This document shows positions 49,300-58,404 of a DNA stretch of 64,000 bases, in pieces (positions within the stretch are counted from its first letter, which is position 1; each line of letters begins with the position of its first letter). The stretch lies in assembly GCA_016720935.1 (NCBI GenBank), contig JADKJP010000006.1, positions 62,001 to 126,000 on the forward strand, written 5' to 3'. Made by a program: the position numbers and the translations under genes. The notes beneath the pieces are model-generated. The model ran no database searches. It was given only the letters and a program-made list of their open reading frames with translations, and was not told where the DNA came from. The stretch comes from Bacteroidota bacterium (GTDB lineage Bacteria; Bacteroidota; Bacteroidia; AKYH767-A; 2013-40CM-41-45).

Positions 49300-49773
49300 A
49301 TGAAAAAGTTATTTTATCTGAGTGTTATTTGTCTGCTCTTCATTCAATCCGCATTTGCCATTGAAAGTAATTCAATTGCCGAACGCAATAACCTGCCTAC
49401 ATTCGAAATGGCCCGGCCTTGTACCTTAGTTGTTACGCTATCCGGTGGTTTGCACCGAAAGAAATCCGGATGCACCGGTCTTGCCATCGGCTGTCTTGAT
49501 TTTTCTGTCAAATTTAATTCCGCTCCTGTAGGAGGCGGTAATACAGATGTCGGTCTCGAAATGAGAAGTGCTTCTCAGTTGACGCTTTCGGCATATTATC
49601 CGGAAAAAATTACAGATAAGGATTTTGAAGTGGAAGAAGATACTCCTGTTGGCTCTTCAATTTGCGAACAGTTGGGCTATTCATCCATTATCATCAAAAA
49701 AGGGTTTTATAAATATACAAGAGACAAATCCAATATCCTCACAGTTGATTTGACTTGTATATCCAAAAGATGA
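49300..49773 (+). CDS. Small exported protein, GCxG family member 1
   Basis: 157 residues from the ATG at 49300. Signal peptide KKLFYLSVICLLFIQSAFA. The mature protein has five cysteines (PCTL, SGCTGLAIGCLDF, SICEQ, LTCISKR) and the sequence YPEKITDKDFEVEEDTPVG, which is also found in the next gene as YPEQFSQKSFIMEEDYTFP. I do not recognise a family; the Cys pattern suggests disulfides in the periplasm or outside. First of three exported proteins in a row on this strand, and divergent from a LuxR-type regulator. Confidence 0.75.
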   Translation: MKKLFYLSVICLLFIQSAFAIESNSIAERNNLPTFEMARPCTLVVTLSGGLHRKKSGCTGLAIGCLDFSVKFNSAPVGGGNTDVGLEMRSASQLTLSAYYPEKITDKDFEVEEDTPVGSSICEQLGYSSIIIKKGFYKYTRDKSNILTVDLTCISKR

Positions 49774-49823
49774 TTTAATTTACCTCACTCGGATAATTTA
49801 TTCTAAACAATAAAAACAAAAAA

Positions 49824-50228
49824 ATGAAATCTACTATAAACCTGAAATGGTTGTTATTTCTGCTAATACTTGTTGGGAATATTGCACATGCTGATCCACT
49901 TAAGATTACAACGCACACTAAAATAAGTTTTGGCCGCAATAGCAAGGGTTGCAAGGGATTTGGGATATGCACTTCGACCTGGGTAACTTTCAATGAGTGT
50001 ACATTGAGCACAGGAGATGATGGTAAAACATTTGTTCTGGAAGTTCCTGCTGTAAACGCCGGTTCATATCCTGAACAGTTTTCTCAGAAGAGTTTTATCA
50101 TGGAAGAAGATTACACTTTTCCTGCGGAAATTCAAAGGAGCCTGAATCTCACAAAACCAATTCTAATAAAAGCGGGTTCTTATAAGATGGAAAAATCGTC
50201 GGCTGGATTTACCATCTTTTTTAATTAA
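49824..50228 (+). CDS. Small exported protein, GCxG family member 2
   Basis: 134 residues; signal peptide LKWLLFLLILVGNIAHA. It is a paralogue of the gene 50 nt upstream. Shared blocks: SKGCKGFGIC / KSGCTGLAIGC near the start, YPEQFSQKSFIMEEDY / YPEKITDKDFEVEEDT, and a C-terminal segment ILIKAGSYKMEKSSAGFTI / IIIKKGFYKYTRDKSNILTV. Four cysteines lie in the first half. Identity outside these blocks is low, so the two have diverged. Function unknown. Confidence 0.75.
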   Translation: MKSTINLKWLLFLLILVGNIAHADPLKITTHTKISFGRNSKGCKGFGICTSTWVTFNECTLSTGDDGKTFVLEVPAVNAGSYPEQFSQKSFIMEEDYTFPAEIQRSLNLTKPILIKAGSYKMEKSSAGFTIFFN

Positions 50229-50234
50229 TATTTT

Positions 50235-50266
50235 CATGGGTCCGTAAAATGAATTGCGGACCCATG
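50235..50266. terminator. 10-bp perfect inverted repeat after the GCxG genes
   Basis: CATGGGTCCG (50235-50244) and CGGACCCATG (50257-50266) with a 12-nt loop. It lies between the GCxG gene and the lipoprotein gene. There is no T run after it, so it may be a processing or stability element rather than a full terminator. Confidence 0.45.
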
Positions 50267-50280
50267 CTAAATTCAAACAT

Positions 50281-50901
50281 ATGAAAAAATACTCTTTGAT
50301 TGTTCTCGTTTTTATTATGTGTTGCTCCTGCAGAAACGCGTTTATGCTTTACATGGGAATGCACAACCCGAATAAAACTCCGCACCTGAGCACCGTGAAA
50401 AATTATTTGGCCGGGAAAAATATGAGAACCGATAATGTTGTTTTTCCAAAGGACTCCACAAGCCTTGCGCAAACCGCGAACAATCTTCATTTTGGATTAC
50501 CCTATCTGGTTGTTTATAACAAGGAAGGGAAAAGGGTAGTCGTCAATGATTCGACAACTTGTAACAATCCGAAAGACGAATTTACAAAACGGGTCTGTGA
50601 AAGACAGCCTCTTGGAATTGATACATCACGTGACCTGAGGACTGAACTTCAAAAATATGTTGAAGTTCCTTTGGTGAACCGTACAACCCCATATCGTCTG
50701 GAAGAAACAAAACCACTTCTCCCGGATGATGCTTTCGATTATACCGTATTCATCTTTTGGGCCTATTGGGGTGGGAAGACAAACACCAAATACATTGAGC
50801 CCTGGGAGAAAAATCTGCTTGCACAGGAAAAGTGCAGGGTGAGAGTTCTTAAAGTGTGTATGGACAAGACCATAGAATATGAAAACTACATGCAACACTA
50901 G
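50281..50901 (+). CDS. Lipoprotein with thioredoxin-like segment lacking CXXC
   Basis: 206 residues from the ATG at 50281. Lipoprotein signal SLIVLVFIMCCSCRN. The C-terminal half (YTVFIFWAYWGGKTNTKYIEPWEKNLLAQEKCRVRVLKVCMDK) copies the layout of TlpA-like thioredoxin domains (FWA.WC..C....P), but Y and GGKTN replace the active-site CXXC, so it cannot be an ordinary disulfide reductase. The N-terminal half (NYLAGKNMRTDNVVF..., FGLPYLVVYNKEGKR) is unassigned. It follows the GCxG genes with a 52-nt gap and probably belongs to the same module. Confidence 0.68.
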   Translation: MKKYSLIVLVFIMCCSCRNAFMLYMGMHNPNKTPHLSTVKNYLAGKNMRTDNVVFPKDSTSLAQTANNLHFGLPYLVVYNKEGKRVVVNDSTTCNNPKDEFTKRVCERQPLGIDTSRDLRTELQKYVEVPLVNRTTPYRLEETKPLLPDDAFDYTVFIFWAYWGGKTNTKYIEPWEKNLLAQEKCRVRVLKVCMDKTIEYENYMQH

Positions 50902-50967
50902 CTACACTGAATTCCTTCAGTAGATCTGGAGTCGCAGAATTTTTAGTTATTTATTTTTGAAAATCGA

Positions 50968-53900
50968 CTATTCTTCAATTTCTATTACGAGGTCTTCGGA
51001 TTCTACCATCGTAGCTTCGCTTAACGCGAGGCGTTTGATAGTAAGATCTTTTGTCGCGGTGATGGTTGTTTCCATCTTCATTGCTTCAATTGTGAACAAG
51101 GGAGCATTTCGTTTTACTTTTTCGCCTGCTTTCACAAAGATCCTTGCCAATCGTCCCTGCAATGGTGCGCCTATTTGATTATCACCGGATGCTTTTGGAT
51201 TGCTGGCTCGCCTCACCACAACTGTCCTGTCTTTTACTTCAATCGAACGGGTTTGCCCATTGAGCCGGAAGAATACAGTGCGGTTTCCGTCATCATCAGC
51301 ATGATCACTCACATACAACAACCGGATGAGCAGAGTTTTTCCTGTACCGATGTTCACCATGATTTCTTCGTTGCTTTTCATGGGGAAGAAAAAGGCGGGA
51401 GTAGGGAGAGGACTTAGTTCTCCAAACTGTTTTTGAAAATTATAATATTCTTCAAATACTTTTGGATAGAATTTCCAGCTCAGAAAATCAAGAAAGCTCT
51501 GGTAGTGATCAAATTTTTCCTGGAAGAGAGCGAATTCTTTTTCAAATTCTATCGGTTGAAGATGCGCATTCGGGAGGTCTGTATACGGTTTTTCATCTTT
51601 CAGAATCATTTTTTGCAACTCTTCCGGCCAGCCTCCATAAGGTTGACCTAAATCTCCGCGGAACATGCTTTTCACAGACTCAGGAAACGATAACGTTTCA
51701 CCTTTTGCATATATATCTTCCTTTGAATAATTCCCTGTAACCATGAACATAGCCATGTCACCTACAACCTTAGAGCTGGGTGTTACCTTGACAATGTCTC
51801 CGAACATTTCGTTGACATCTTCATAAGCTTTTTTGATATCGTCCATTCTTTCCGCTAAGCCGAGAGATAGTGCTTGTGGTTTCAGATTGGAATATTGTCC
51901 GCCGGGGATTTCATGTTTGTATACTTCCGCGGTTCCGGCCATCAGACCGGATTCAAATGGATAATAATATTCACGTACTGTTTCCCAGTAATTTGAAAAG
52001 TCATTGAGTGAAGGAATGTCAAATCCGGTTTCATGCGGAGTATTTCGCAAAACTTCAGCAAGCACGTTGAAGTTTGGTTGCGAAGTAAGTCCGGACAAAG
52101 AAGCCAAAGCGACATCTACAACATCTACACCTGCTTCTATGGCTTTCAGATACGTTGCATTTTGTATTGATGAAGTATCGTGCGTATGTAAATGAATTGG
52201 AATGTCGATTGATTTTTTCAGAGCATTGATCAGTAGTTCCGCGGAATAAGGCTTAAGCAGTCCGGCCATGTCTTTGATGCCAAGAATATGTGAGCCGGCG
52301 TCTTCCAGTTTTTTTGCCATATCCACATAATACTGCAATGAATACTTCTGACGCTTTGGGTCAAGTAAATCACCGGTGTAACAGATACATGCTTCCGCAA
52401 GTCCGCCTGTTCTTTCACGAACCGCACGAATGCTTACGTTCATGCTGTCAATCCAATTCAGCGAATCAAAAATGCGGAATACATCTACTCCGTTTTCCCA
52501 GCTTTTTTCAATGAATTTTTCAACCAGATTATCCGGGTAAGAGGCATACCCTACTGCATTGGCACCACGGATCAGCATTTGCAGCAAAATATTTGGCACC
52601 GCTGACCGGATCAATTGAAGACGCTTCCAGGGACATTCATGCAAAAAGCGAAGCGCTACATCGAAGGTTGCACCGCCCCAGACTTCCATAGAGAATAATT
52701 GCGGATGATGACGGGCATAACTTTCGGCGACTTTCAACAAGTCCGTTGTCCTTACTCGTGTTGCGAGCAAGGATTGATGCGCATCACGAAATGTAGTATC
52801 GGTGAATTTTACTTTTGCTTCGTCTTTCAGCCAGGCCGCGAATTTTTCCGGTCCAAGATCATCCAGTTTTTGTTTTGTACCGTTTGGAATTTTCTGATTT
52901 CTGTCGAATGCCGGGACTTTAGGGCTATGAAAAATTTTGCTCTTGTCAATTTTAGCTACATCCGGATTTCCATTCACAAGTACATCCGCCAGATAGCGCA
53001 GCATTTTCGTTCCTCTATCCTGGCCGGCTTTTGTAAGTAATAAATCGGGATGTTTTTCAATAAAGCGTACAGTGATATTTCCGCTTTCGAAAAGTGGATG
53101 CATGATCACATTTTCAAGAAACGCGATATTGGTTTTGACACCACGGATCCGGAATTCTGTGAGCGCTCGATACAACCTGCGGCTGGCTCCTTTGAGTGTC
53201 CGGCCTTTGGCGGTTATTTTTACCAGCATGGAATCAAAGAAAGGAGAAACTTTTACACCCTGGTATGAGCTGCCCTCGTCAAGCCGGATACCATAGCCGC
53301 CGGCATGACGATAGGCGATGATGGTTCCATAATCCGGTTTGAATTCATTCGATGGATCCTCTGTTGTGATCCGGCATTGAATTGCGAATCCATTACATGG
53401 AATTGAAGCCTGATCTGCAATGTCGATTCTTGGAGAAGAAAGAGCAGTGCCATCTGCAATTAGAATCTGACTTCTGACAAGATCGATGCGGGTGACTTCT
53501 TCAGTTACTGTATGTTCTACCTGGATACGTGGGTTTACCTCGATGAAATAAATATTTTCATCCTTGTCCACAAGAAATTCAACAGTACCTGCATTGTTGT
53601 AATTTACATACTTCGCGATACTCAGCGCATACTTATAAAGATTGTCTTTTGTTTCCTGTTTCAGATTGGGTGCCGGAGCTATTTCCACCACTTTTTGAAA
53701 CCGTCTTTGCACACTGCAATCACGTTCATACAAATGCACAATATTGCCTTGGTTGTCGCCAAGGATCTGAACTTCTATATGCTTTGGGTCATCAACATAT
53801 TTCTCGATAAAGATTGTATCATCTCCAAATGCGTTTCCGGCTTCACGGCGGGCTTCTGAAAAGGCTTTTTCAAGATCTTCTTCTTTATGAATCACTCTCA

Positions 53901-54411
53901 TTCCCCGGCCGCCACCTCCGGCACTTGCTTTAAAGATGACCGGGAAACCAATACGCCTTGCTTCTTTCAGCGCGATTTCTGTCGAGGTTAATTTCTCTTT
54001 GTTGTCTTCAATAACAGGTACGCCACAGGCGCGTGCAACCAGTTTGGATTTTACTTTATCTCCAAGTTGATCCATAACCTCCGGTGTCGGGCCAACGAAA
54101 ATGATTCCTTCTTCCCTGCAACGTCTTGCGAAATGAACATTTTCACTGAGAAAACCATAACCAGGATGGATCGCCTGGATTTTATTTGCTTTGGCGATAC
54201 GAATAATCTCTTCAATATCCAGATAGGGTTTCAGGGGATCGTTGTCGGCTCCGATCTGGTAGGCTTCATCTGCTTTAAAACGATGTAACGAATATCGGTC
54301 TTCATAAGTAAAGACTGCAACCGTACGGATGCGAAGTTCTGATGCGGCACGTAAAACGCGAATGGCGATTTCGCCACGATTGGCGACAAGAAGTTTTTGA
54401 ATTTTTTCCAT
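50968..54411 (-). CDS. pyc: Pyruvate carboxylase
   Basis: 1147 residues, complete. Biotin carboxylase domain (VANRGEIAIRVLRAASEL; ASAGGGGRGMRV; FIEVNPRIQVEHTVTE) in the first ~460. Carboxyltransferase domain (TFRDAHQSLLATRVRT; GGATFDVALRFLHECPW; LHTHDTSSIQN) about 520-830. Then the allosteric linker domain and a C-terminal biotin carrier domain with AMKMETT (biotinyl Lys about 1112). It makes oxaloacetate from pyruvate and bicarbonate with ATP, feeding the TCA cycle and gluconeogenesis. Monocistronic on this strand; the gap to the next minus-strand gene is 142 nt. Confidence 0.97.
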   Translation of the reverse strand: MEKIQKLLVANRGEIAIRVLRAASELRIRTVAVFTYEDRYSLHRFKADEAYQIGADNDPLKPYLDIEEIIRIAKANKIQAIHPGYGFLSENVHFARRCREEGIIFVGPTPEVMDQLGDKVKSKLVARACGVPVIEDNKEKLTSTEIALKEARRIGFPVIFKASAGGGGRGMRVIHKEEDLEKAFSEARREAGNAFGDDTIFIEKYVDDPKHIEVQILGDNQGNIVHLYERDCSVQRRFQKVVEIAPAPNLKQETKDNLYKYALSIAKYVNYNNAGTVEFLVDKDENIYFIEVNPRIQVEHTVTEEVTRIDLVRSQILIADGTALSSPRIDIADQASIPCNGFAIQCRITTEDPSNEFKPDYGTIIAYRHAGGYGIRLDEGSSYQGVKVSPFFDSMLVKITAKGRTLKGASRRLYRALTEFRIRGVKTNIAFLENVIMHPLFESGNITVRFIEKHPDLLLTKAGQDRGTKMLRYLADVLVNGNPDVAKIDKSKIFHSPKVPAFDRNQKIPNGTKQKLDDLGPEKFAAWLKDEAKVKFTDTTFRDAHQSLLATRVRTTDLLKVAESYARHHPQLFSMEVWGGATFDVALRFLHECPWKRLQLIRSAVPNILLQMLIRGANAVGYASYPDNLVEKFIEKSWENGVDVFRIFDSLNWIDSMNVSIRAVRERTGGLAEACICYTGDLLDPKRQKYSLQYYVDMAKKLEDAGSHILGIKDMAGLLKPYSAELLINALKKSIDIPIHLHTHDTSSIQNATYLKAIEAGVDVVDVALASLSGLTSQPNFNVLAEVLRNTPHETGFDIPSLNDFSNYWETVREYYYPFESGLMAGTAEVYKHEIPGGQYSNLKPQALSLGLAERMDDIKKAYEDVNEMFGDIVKVTPSSKVVGDMAMFMVTGNYSKEDIYAKGETLSFPESVKSMFRGDLGQPYGGWPEELQKMILKDEKPYTDLPNAHLQPIEFEKEFALFQEKFDHYQSFLDFLSWKFYPKVFEEYYNFQKQFGELSPLPTPAFFFPMKSNEEIMVNIGTGKTLLIRLLYVSDHADDDGNRTVFFRLNGQTRSIEVKDRTVVVRRASNPKASGDNQIGAPLQGRLARIFVKAGEKVKRNAPLFTIEAMKMETTITATKDLTIKRLALSEATMVESEDLVIEIEE

Positions 54412-54509
54412 AGGGAGATGAGCAGAAAGAGGCTAAACCAAAGAAAGTAAATTACCTCAAAGTTGATTCAGGCCGGAAGCAATATCTGTCAACAAAAAAG
54501 TGTTGGTTA

Positions 54510-54526
54510 CACCCGATTTACGGGTG
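54510..54526 (-). terminator. Weak hairpin after the YyaL gene
   Basis: CACCCG and CGGGTG (54510-54515, 54521-54526) with a 5-nt loop, read on the minus strand before TTTTTT at about 54495. It lies 28 nt beyond the stop of the YyaL/DUF255 gene. Spacing between stem and T run is longer than usual. Confidence 0.35.
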
Positions 54527-54553
54527 CAGGAGTAAAAACTAAGTAATTGAACC

Positions 54554-56581
54554 CTAGTTGACAGGCTGGGAAATTTGTTCTAATGCTTCCTGAACTGTTT
54601 TCACCGGTAATTTGCAAGTGTGGTTCTGACATACGTAGATCAAAGTTTCTCCTTTGATATAGCGGTTGTTCAGCAGACTGAGTTTTCCGGAATCGTTTTT
54701 ACATCCGGCATAAAGTACATTGATCGTGTACAGAGCCTGGAGTTGTTTGCGATAAATTTCAGCCTCCCCACCAACGATCACCACTTCTTTTGATGGATAA
54801 ACAAATCTCATCAACAAAATTGCCCAGTTGGAATATCCTGAACCGTATTTTTCCATTTCTTTTGAAACCGAATTCACCATTCGGGACGCAATTTCGGAAT
54901 ACCTGTTGTTTTCAAAATAAATTCCAAGAGAATAAAGACCTTTCGCCATACTTGAATTAGATGCCGGAATTACATTATCGTGTATTTCTTTTTTACGTGC
55001 TATTAGTGCAGGGTCAAGATCAGATGTAAACCAGAAAAATCCGGAATCAGCATCGTAGAAATGTTCAAGAGTATAGTCTGCAAAATTAGCGGCTTCCATT
55101 AACCAGGATTCTTCAAATGTCGATTCGTAAAGTGAAATGAGGGCTTCTATAGTGAAAGAGTAATCTTCCAGATATCCGTTTATACTTGCTTTGCCATTTT
55201 TATAACTGTGAAATAGTCCACCATCATTACGTTTCAAACTTTTTAAAATAAGGCTTGCATTCCTTTTGGCTGTCTTCAGGAATTCCGCATTCCCAAAAGT
55301 CATGTAAGCATCACAACAGGCTTTTATCATCAACGCATTCCAGGATGTGAGCTGTTTGTCGTCAAGTCCCGGACGAATTCTTTTGGAACGGACACTTAGC
55401 AATTTGTTTTGCGCATCGCGCATTTTGTTTTTTAAATCCGAAACTGTAAGGGAGAATTCTTCAGCAATGTCTTTGTCTTCGCGATGACGAAGGAGAATAT
55501 TGTTTCCATGTTCCCAAAGCCCTTTCGCGTTGACATTGTAATAAGCCTGAAAAAGTGGAAAATCATTGTCGAGAATTGTTTGCAATTCCTCTGCTTTCCA
55601 GGTGTAAAATTTTCCTTCCTCTCCTTCAGAATCCGCATCCAGGGCGGAATAAAAGCCACCTTCGTCGGAAGTCATTTCCCTTTGTACCCATTCCAGTGTT
55701 TGTTCCACAACGTCTTTGTACAGTTCATTCCCGGTCGCACGATATGCTTTTGAATACAACGAAATCAACTGTGAGTTGTCGTACAACATTTTTTCAAAAT
55801 GCGGAACTTTCCAGATGGAATCGACAGAATACCTTGCGAATCCTCCTCCAATCTGATCGTAAATTCCTCCAAAAGCCATTTTGTTGATTGTGAGATATAC
55901 ATGCTCCAAAAGTTGTGTATCCTTATTTGCATGGGCGTAGTCCAGCAAGAATTCATAATTATTTGGCAAAGGAAATTTTGGAGCACGATTGGGTCCGCCT
56001 TCTTTTTGATCAAAATGTCGTTTCCAGCCGGTGACTGTTTTGTCCAGAATATCTTTGGAAAATTGTACAACCTCATCGGATGTGTGGATGACTTCTGTTT
56101 GTTGAATTCCTTGTGTTAGTTCTTCCGCATATTGGCGTGCTTTTTCAGGTTCATTTACATAGAAAGTATACAGTTTGATCAGAATATCTTTCCATGCATG
56201 ATTTGGAAAATAGGTGCCTCCGTAAATAGGTCTGCCATCCGGAAGAGCAAAACAATTTAATGGCCAGCCGCCACTACCTGACATCAATTGAACAGCAGTC
56301 ATGTATACCTGGTCAATATCCGGCCTTTCCTCACGGTCAACTTTAATGCACACATAATGATCATTCATCAGTTGGGCAGTGATTGAGTCTTCAAAGCTTT
56401 CCCTCTCCATCACATGGCACCAGTGACAAGAGCTGTAGCCAATAGAAATCAATATAAGTTTGTTTTCTTTCTTCGCTTTGTTCCATGCTTCATCACCCCA
56501 GGGAAACCAATTTACCGGATTGTGCGCATGTTGTAATAAGTAGGGACTGCTTTCGTGAATCAGTGAATTTGTGTGCTCCAT
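54554..56581 (-). CDS. Thioredoxin domain-containing protein, YyaL/DUF255 family
   Basis: 675 residues, the usual length of this family (spermatogenesis-associated protein 20-like). N-terminal thioredoxin-like domain with SSCHWCHVMERESF (C52, C55), and conserved SSPYLLQHAHNPVNWFPWGDEA. The rest is an alpha/alpha six-barrel-like domain with GGIYDQIGGGFARYSVDSIWKVPHFEKMLYDN, typical of the family. The biochemical role is not known. No signal peptide, so cytoplasmic. Separate from pyc by 142 nt. Confidence 0.92.
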   Translation of the reverse strand: MEHTNSLIHESSPYLLQHAHNPVNWFPWGDEAWNKAKKENKLILISIGYSSCHWCHVMERESFEDSITAQLMNDHYVCIKVDREERPDIDQVYMTAVQLMSGSGGWPLNCFALPDGRPIYGGTYFPNHAWKDILIKLYTFYVNEPEKARQYAEELTQGIQQTEVIHTSDEVVQFSKDILDKTVTGWKRHFDQKEGGPNRAPKFPLPNNYEFLLDYAHANKDTQLLEHVYLTINKMAFGGIYDQIGGGFARYSVDSIWKVPHFEKMLYDNSQLISLYSKAYRATGNELYKDVVEQTLEWVQREMTSDEGGFYSALDADSEGEEGKFYTWKAEELQTILDNDFPLFQAYYNVNAKGLWEHGNNILLRHREDKDIAEEFSLTVSDLKNKMRDAQNKLLSVRSKRIRPGLDDKQLTSWNALMIKACCDAYMTFGNAEFLKTAKRNASLILKSLKRNDGGLFHSYKNGKASINGYLEDYSFTIEALISLYESTFEESWLMEAANFADYTLEHFYDADSGFFWFTSDLDPALIARKKEIHDNVIPASNSSMAKGLYSLGIYFENNRYSEIASRMVNSVSKEMEKYGSGYSNWAILLMRFVYPSKEVVIVGGEAEIYRKQLQALYTINVLYAGCKNDSGKLSLLNNRYIKGETLIYVCQNHTCKLPVKTVQEALEQISQPVN

Positions 56582-56707
56582 TTGCTGTTAAATACAGGTC
56601 AATAGCCCGGAATGGAAGAGAAGAATGATTTTTAAAATGCAATTTACATATTTAATTGAAAGAAATCTTTATTGTTCAATTTCAATATTCATGTATAAAA
56701 ATTGATT

Positions 56708-57775
56708 TCAATGAATGGCCTCATTCTGTAAAGCAGAATCCCGGGGGACAAGGAAATTTCGAATAGTGTTCAAATAAGCTCTGGGTTGCTCAATGGAGAT
56801 TGAATGACCTGCATTCGGAATGATGATTATGCGGTGATCCGGAAACATTTCAAGATATTCATTGGTGTATCCCCAGTTTTGATTGTCGCATTGTCCTTTC
56901 ATAATTAAAACGGGAAAATTACATTTCAATAGTTTCGTTCGAACATCCGGTGTAGAAGCAAAACTGGCGACAGTCATCACCTGACAATAATATCCTCCGC
57001 CATTTTCTGCGACCGGAGCCTTTGAAATATCACATACTGTTGATTTATTGGTTTCATTGCTTAAATGAGTTTGAAATGCGTCAGCCTCCTGATCTGAGGC
57101 AATTTTCCATCCAAATGTTCTTGCAAACCATGCCATAGCTTTGGTTCTGATATTTTGAGTCATCTGGTTTGCCTGTGCATTTGTATAAGCCGGTTTTTTT
57201 AATTGTAAGCTTTCCGGAACAGAAATTGCAGCCAATTCTTCTTTGATGGGCAGAAGCGGTCCGGGTCCGGTGAAAATTATTTTTTCAATTTTATCAGGGT
57301 GATCCGCTGCATAAAGCGTTGCAAGAATTGCTCCCCAGCTTTGAGCAAGCAGAATTACTTTTTTCGATCCGATCCGTTCAATAATTTCTTCGAGATCTTC
57401 TTTGTGTCGTAGAGCCGTGTATTGCTTGATGTCATCAAGCCGATTGGAGTAGCCGCATCCAACCTGATCATACAGGTAGATGTCGAATCCATCTTCATTC
57501 AATGGAGTAAGTGATCTGATATTTCTGTCATAGATTGGACTACCAGGTCCTCCTTGTAAGAATAAAATCGGAATGCCTGTCTGATGTTGTGTTGCTCGTA
57601 TCAATGTGTAGGCAATTTTTGATCCGCTGTTTAAATTCCAGTACTCTGTTCCTGCACGTGTTGTCAAGTGCGGGATATTGTAAGATCTGGGTATAAAAAC
57701 AAGACTAGTATAGATTGTAAGCAATAACAAAAGAACAATACCAAAATACCGTAATACTTTTCGTTTTCGAAGCAT
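56708..57775 (-). CDS. Alpha/beta hydrolase (proline iminopeptidase-like)
   Basis: 355 residues with an N-terminal membrane anchor or uncleaved signal (YFGIVLLLLLTIYTSLVFI). Hydrolase motifs: the oxyanion loop GGPGSP at 75-80, the nucleophile Ser146 in LLAQSWGAIL, and the acid/His at the C-terminal end (KGQCDNQNWG..., PNAGHSISIEQP). The GGPGSP loop is characteristic of prolyl iminopeptidase and related S33 hydrolases, but the substrate cannot be told. Probably periplasmic and membrane-tethered. Own transcription unit. Confidence 0.85.
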   Translation of the reverse strand: MLRKRKVLRYFGIVLLLLLTIYTSLVFIPRSYNIPHLTTRAGTEYWNLNSGSKIAYTLIRATQHQTGIPILFLQGGPGSPIYDRNIRSLTPLNEDGFDIYLYDQVGCGYSNRLDDIKQYTALRHKEDLEEIIERIGSKKVILLAQSWGAILATLYAADHPDKIEKIIFTGPGPLLPIKEELAAISVPESLQLKKPAYTNAQANQMTQNIRTKAMAWFARTFGWKIASDQEADAFQTHLSNETNKSTVCDISKAPVAENGGGYYCQVMTVASFASTPDVRTKLLKCNFPVLIMKGQCDNQNWGYTNEYLEMFPDHRIIIIPNAGHSISIEQPRAYLNTIRNFLVPRDSALQNEAIH

Positions 57776-57883
57776 GGAATTACCTCTTTTGGATTTTAGG
57801 ATAAAAAATGCAAATCACTTTATTGAATACGGGCAGAAATAATTAAACTCTCAACAAGAAGCTCTTCATTAAATTGCTGTCCT

Positions 57884-58327
57884 TTATGAACGATTTATTT
57901 TGATTTTACTTTTGTGCTGAATTTTCTTTTTAGAAAATTGCTCATCAAGCAAGACCGCTTCTTTTAGAAGTTTCACTAAGGCTTTTTCATTGATTTCACT
58001 TGTAGATTTAAATATTTTATAAAAAATCTGTTTGTTTGTTCCATGAGTCAGATATTGATCAACGTCTGCTAACTTATTTCCATACCAGAATCCCATTAGC
58101 ACACCTTCTTTGATACCTCCACGAGGAACGGTAGAAGGCCAGAGGATACATATGCCTTTATTGCCATAGAAATAGGGCACATTGAACGAGATTTTTTCTT
58201 TGACCCTTTCAGGAAGATTTTCGAGAATAATCTGTCGCAGGACATCGATGATGATGCGTTCCTTATCAGGTAAATATTCATATAGTTCAACGAATGAACC
58301 AAATTTTTGCGATAAATGATTTTTCAT
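57884..58327 (-). CDS. DUF1801 domain protein
   Basis: 147 residues, no signal peptide, with the DUF1801-like body (VELYEYLPDKERIIIDVLRQIILENLPERVKEKISFNVPYFYGNKGICILWPS, then VLMGFWYGNKL) and a Lys-rich tail. The fold resembles YdhG/frataxin-like small proteins; function unknown. Short gaps on both sides, probably its own unit. Confidence 0.82.
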   Translation of the reverse strand: MKNHLSQKFGSFVELYEYLPDKERIIIDVLRQIILENLPERVKEKISFNVPYFYGNKGICILWPSTVPRGGIKEGVLMGFWYGNKLADVDQYLTHGTNKQIFYKIFKSTSEINEKALVKLLKEAVLLDEQFSKKKIQHKSKIKINRS

Positions 58328-58404
58328 TCAAAAGCGAAGTCAGGTTGAGATAAAACCGTGATCAAAGTATCAATTTTCTTTTGATCAAAGAAAATCAATT
58401 TCGC

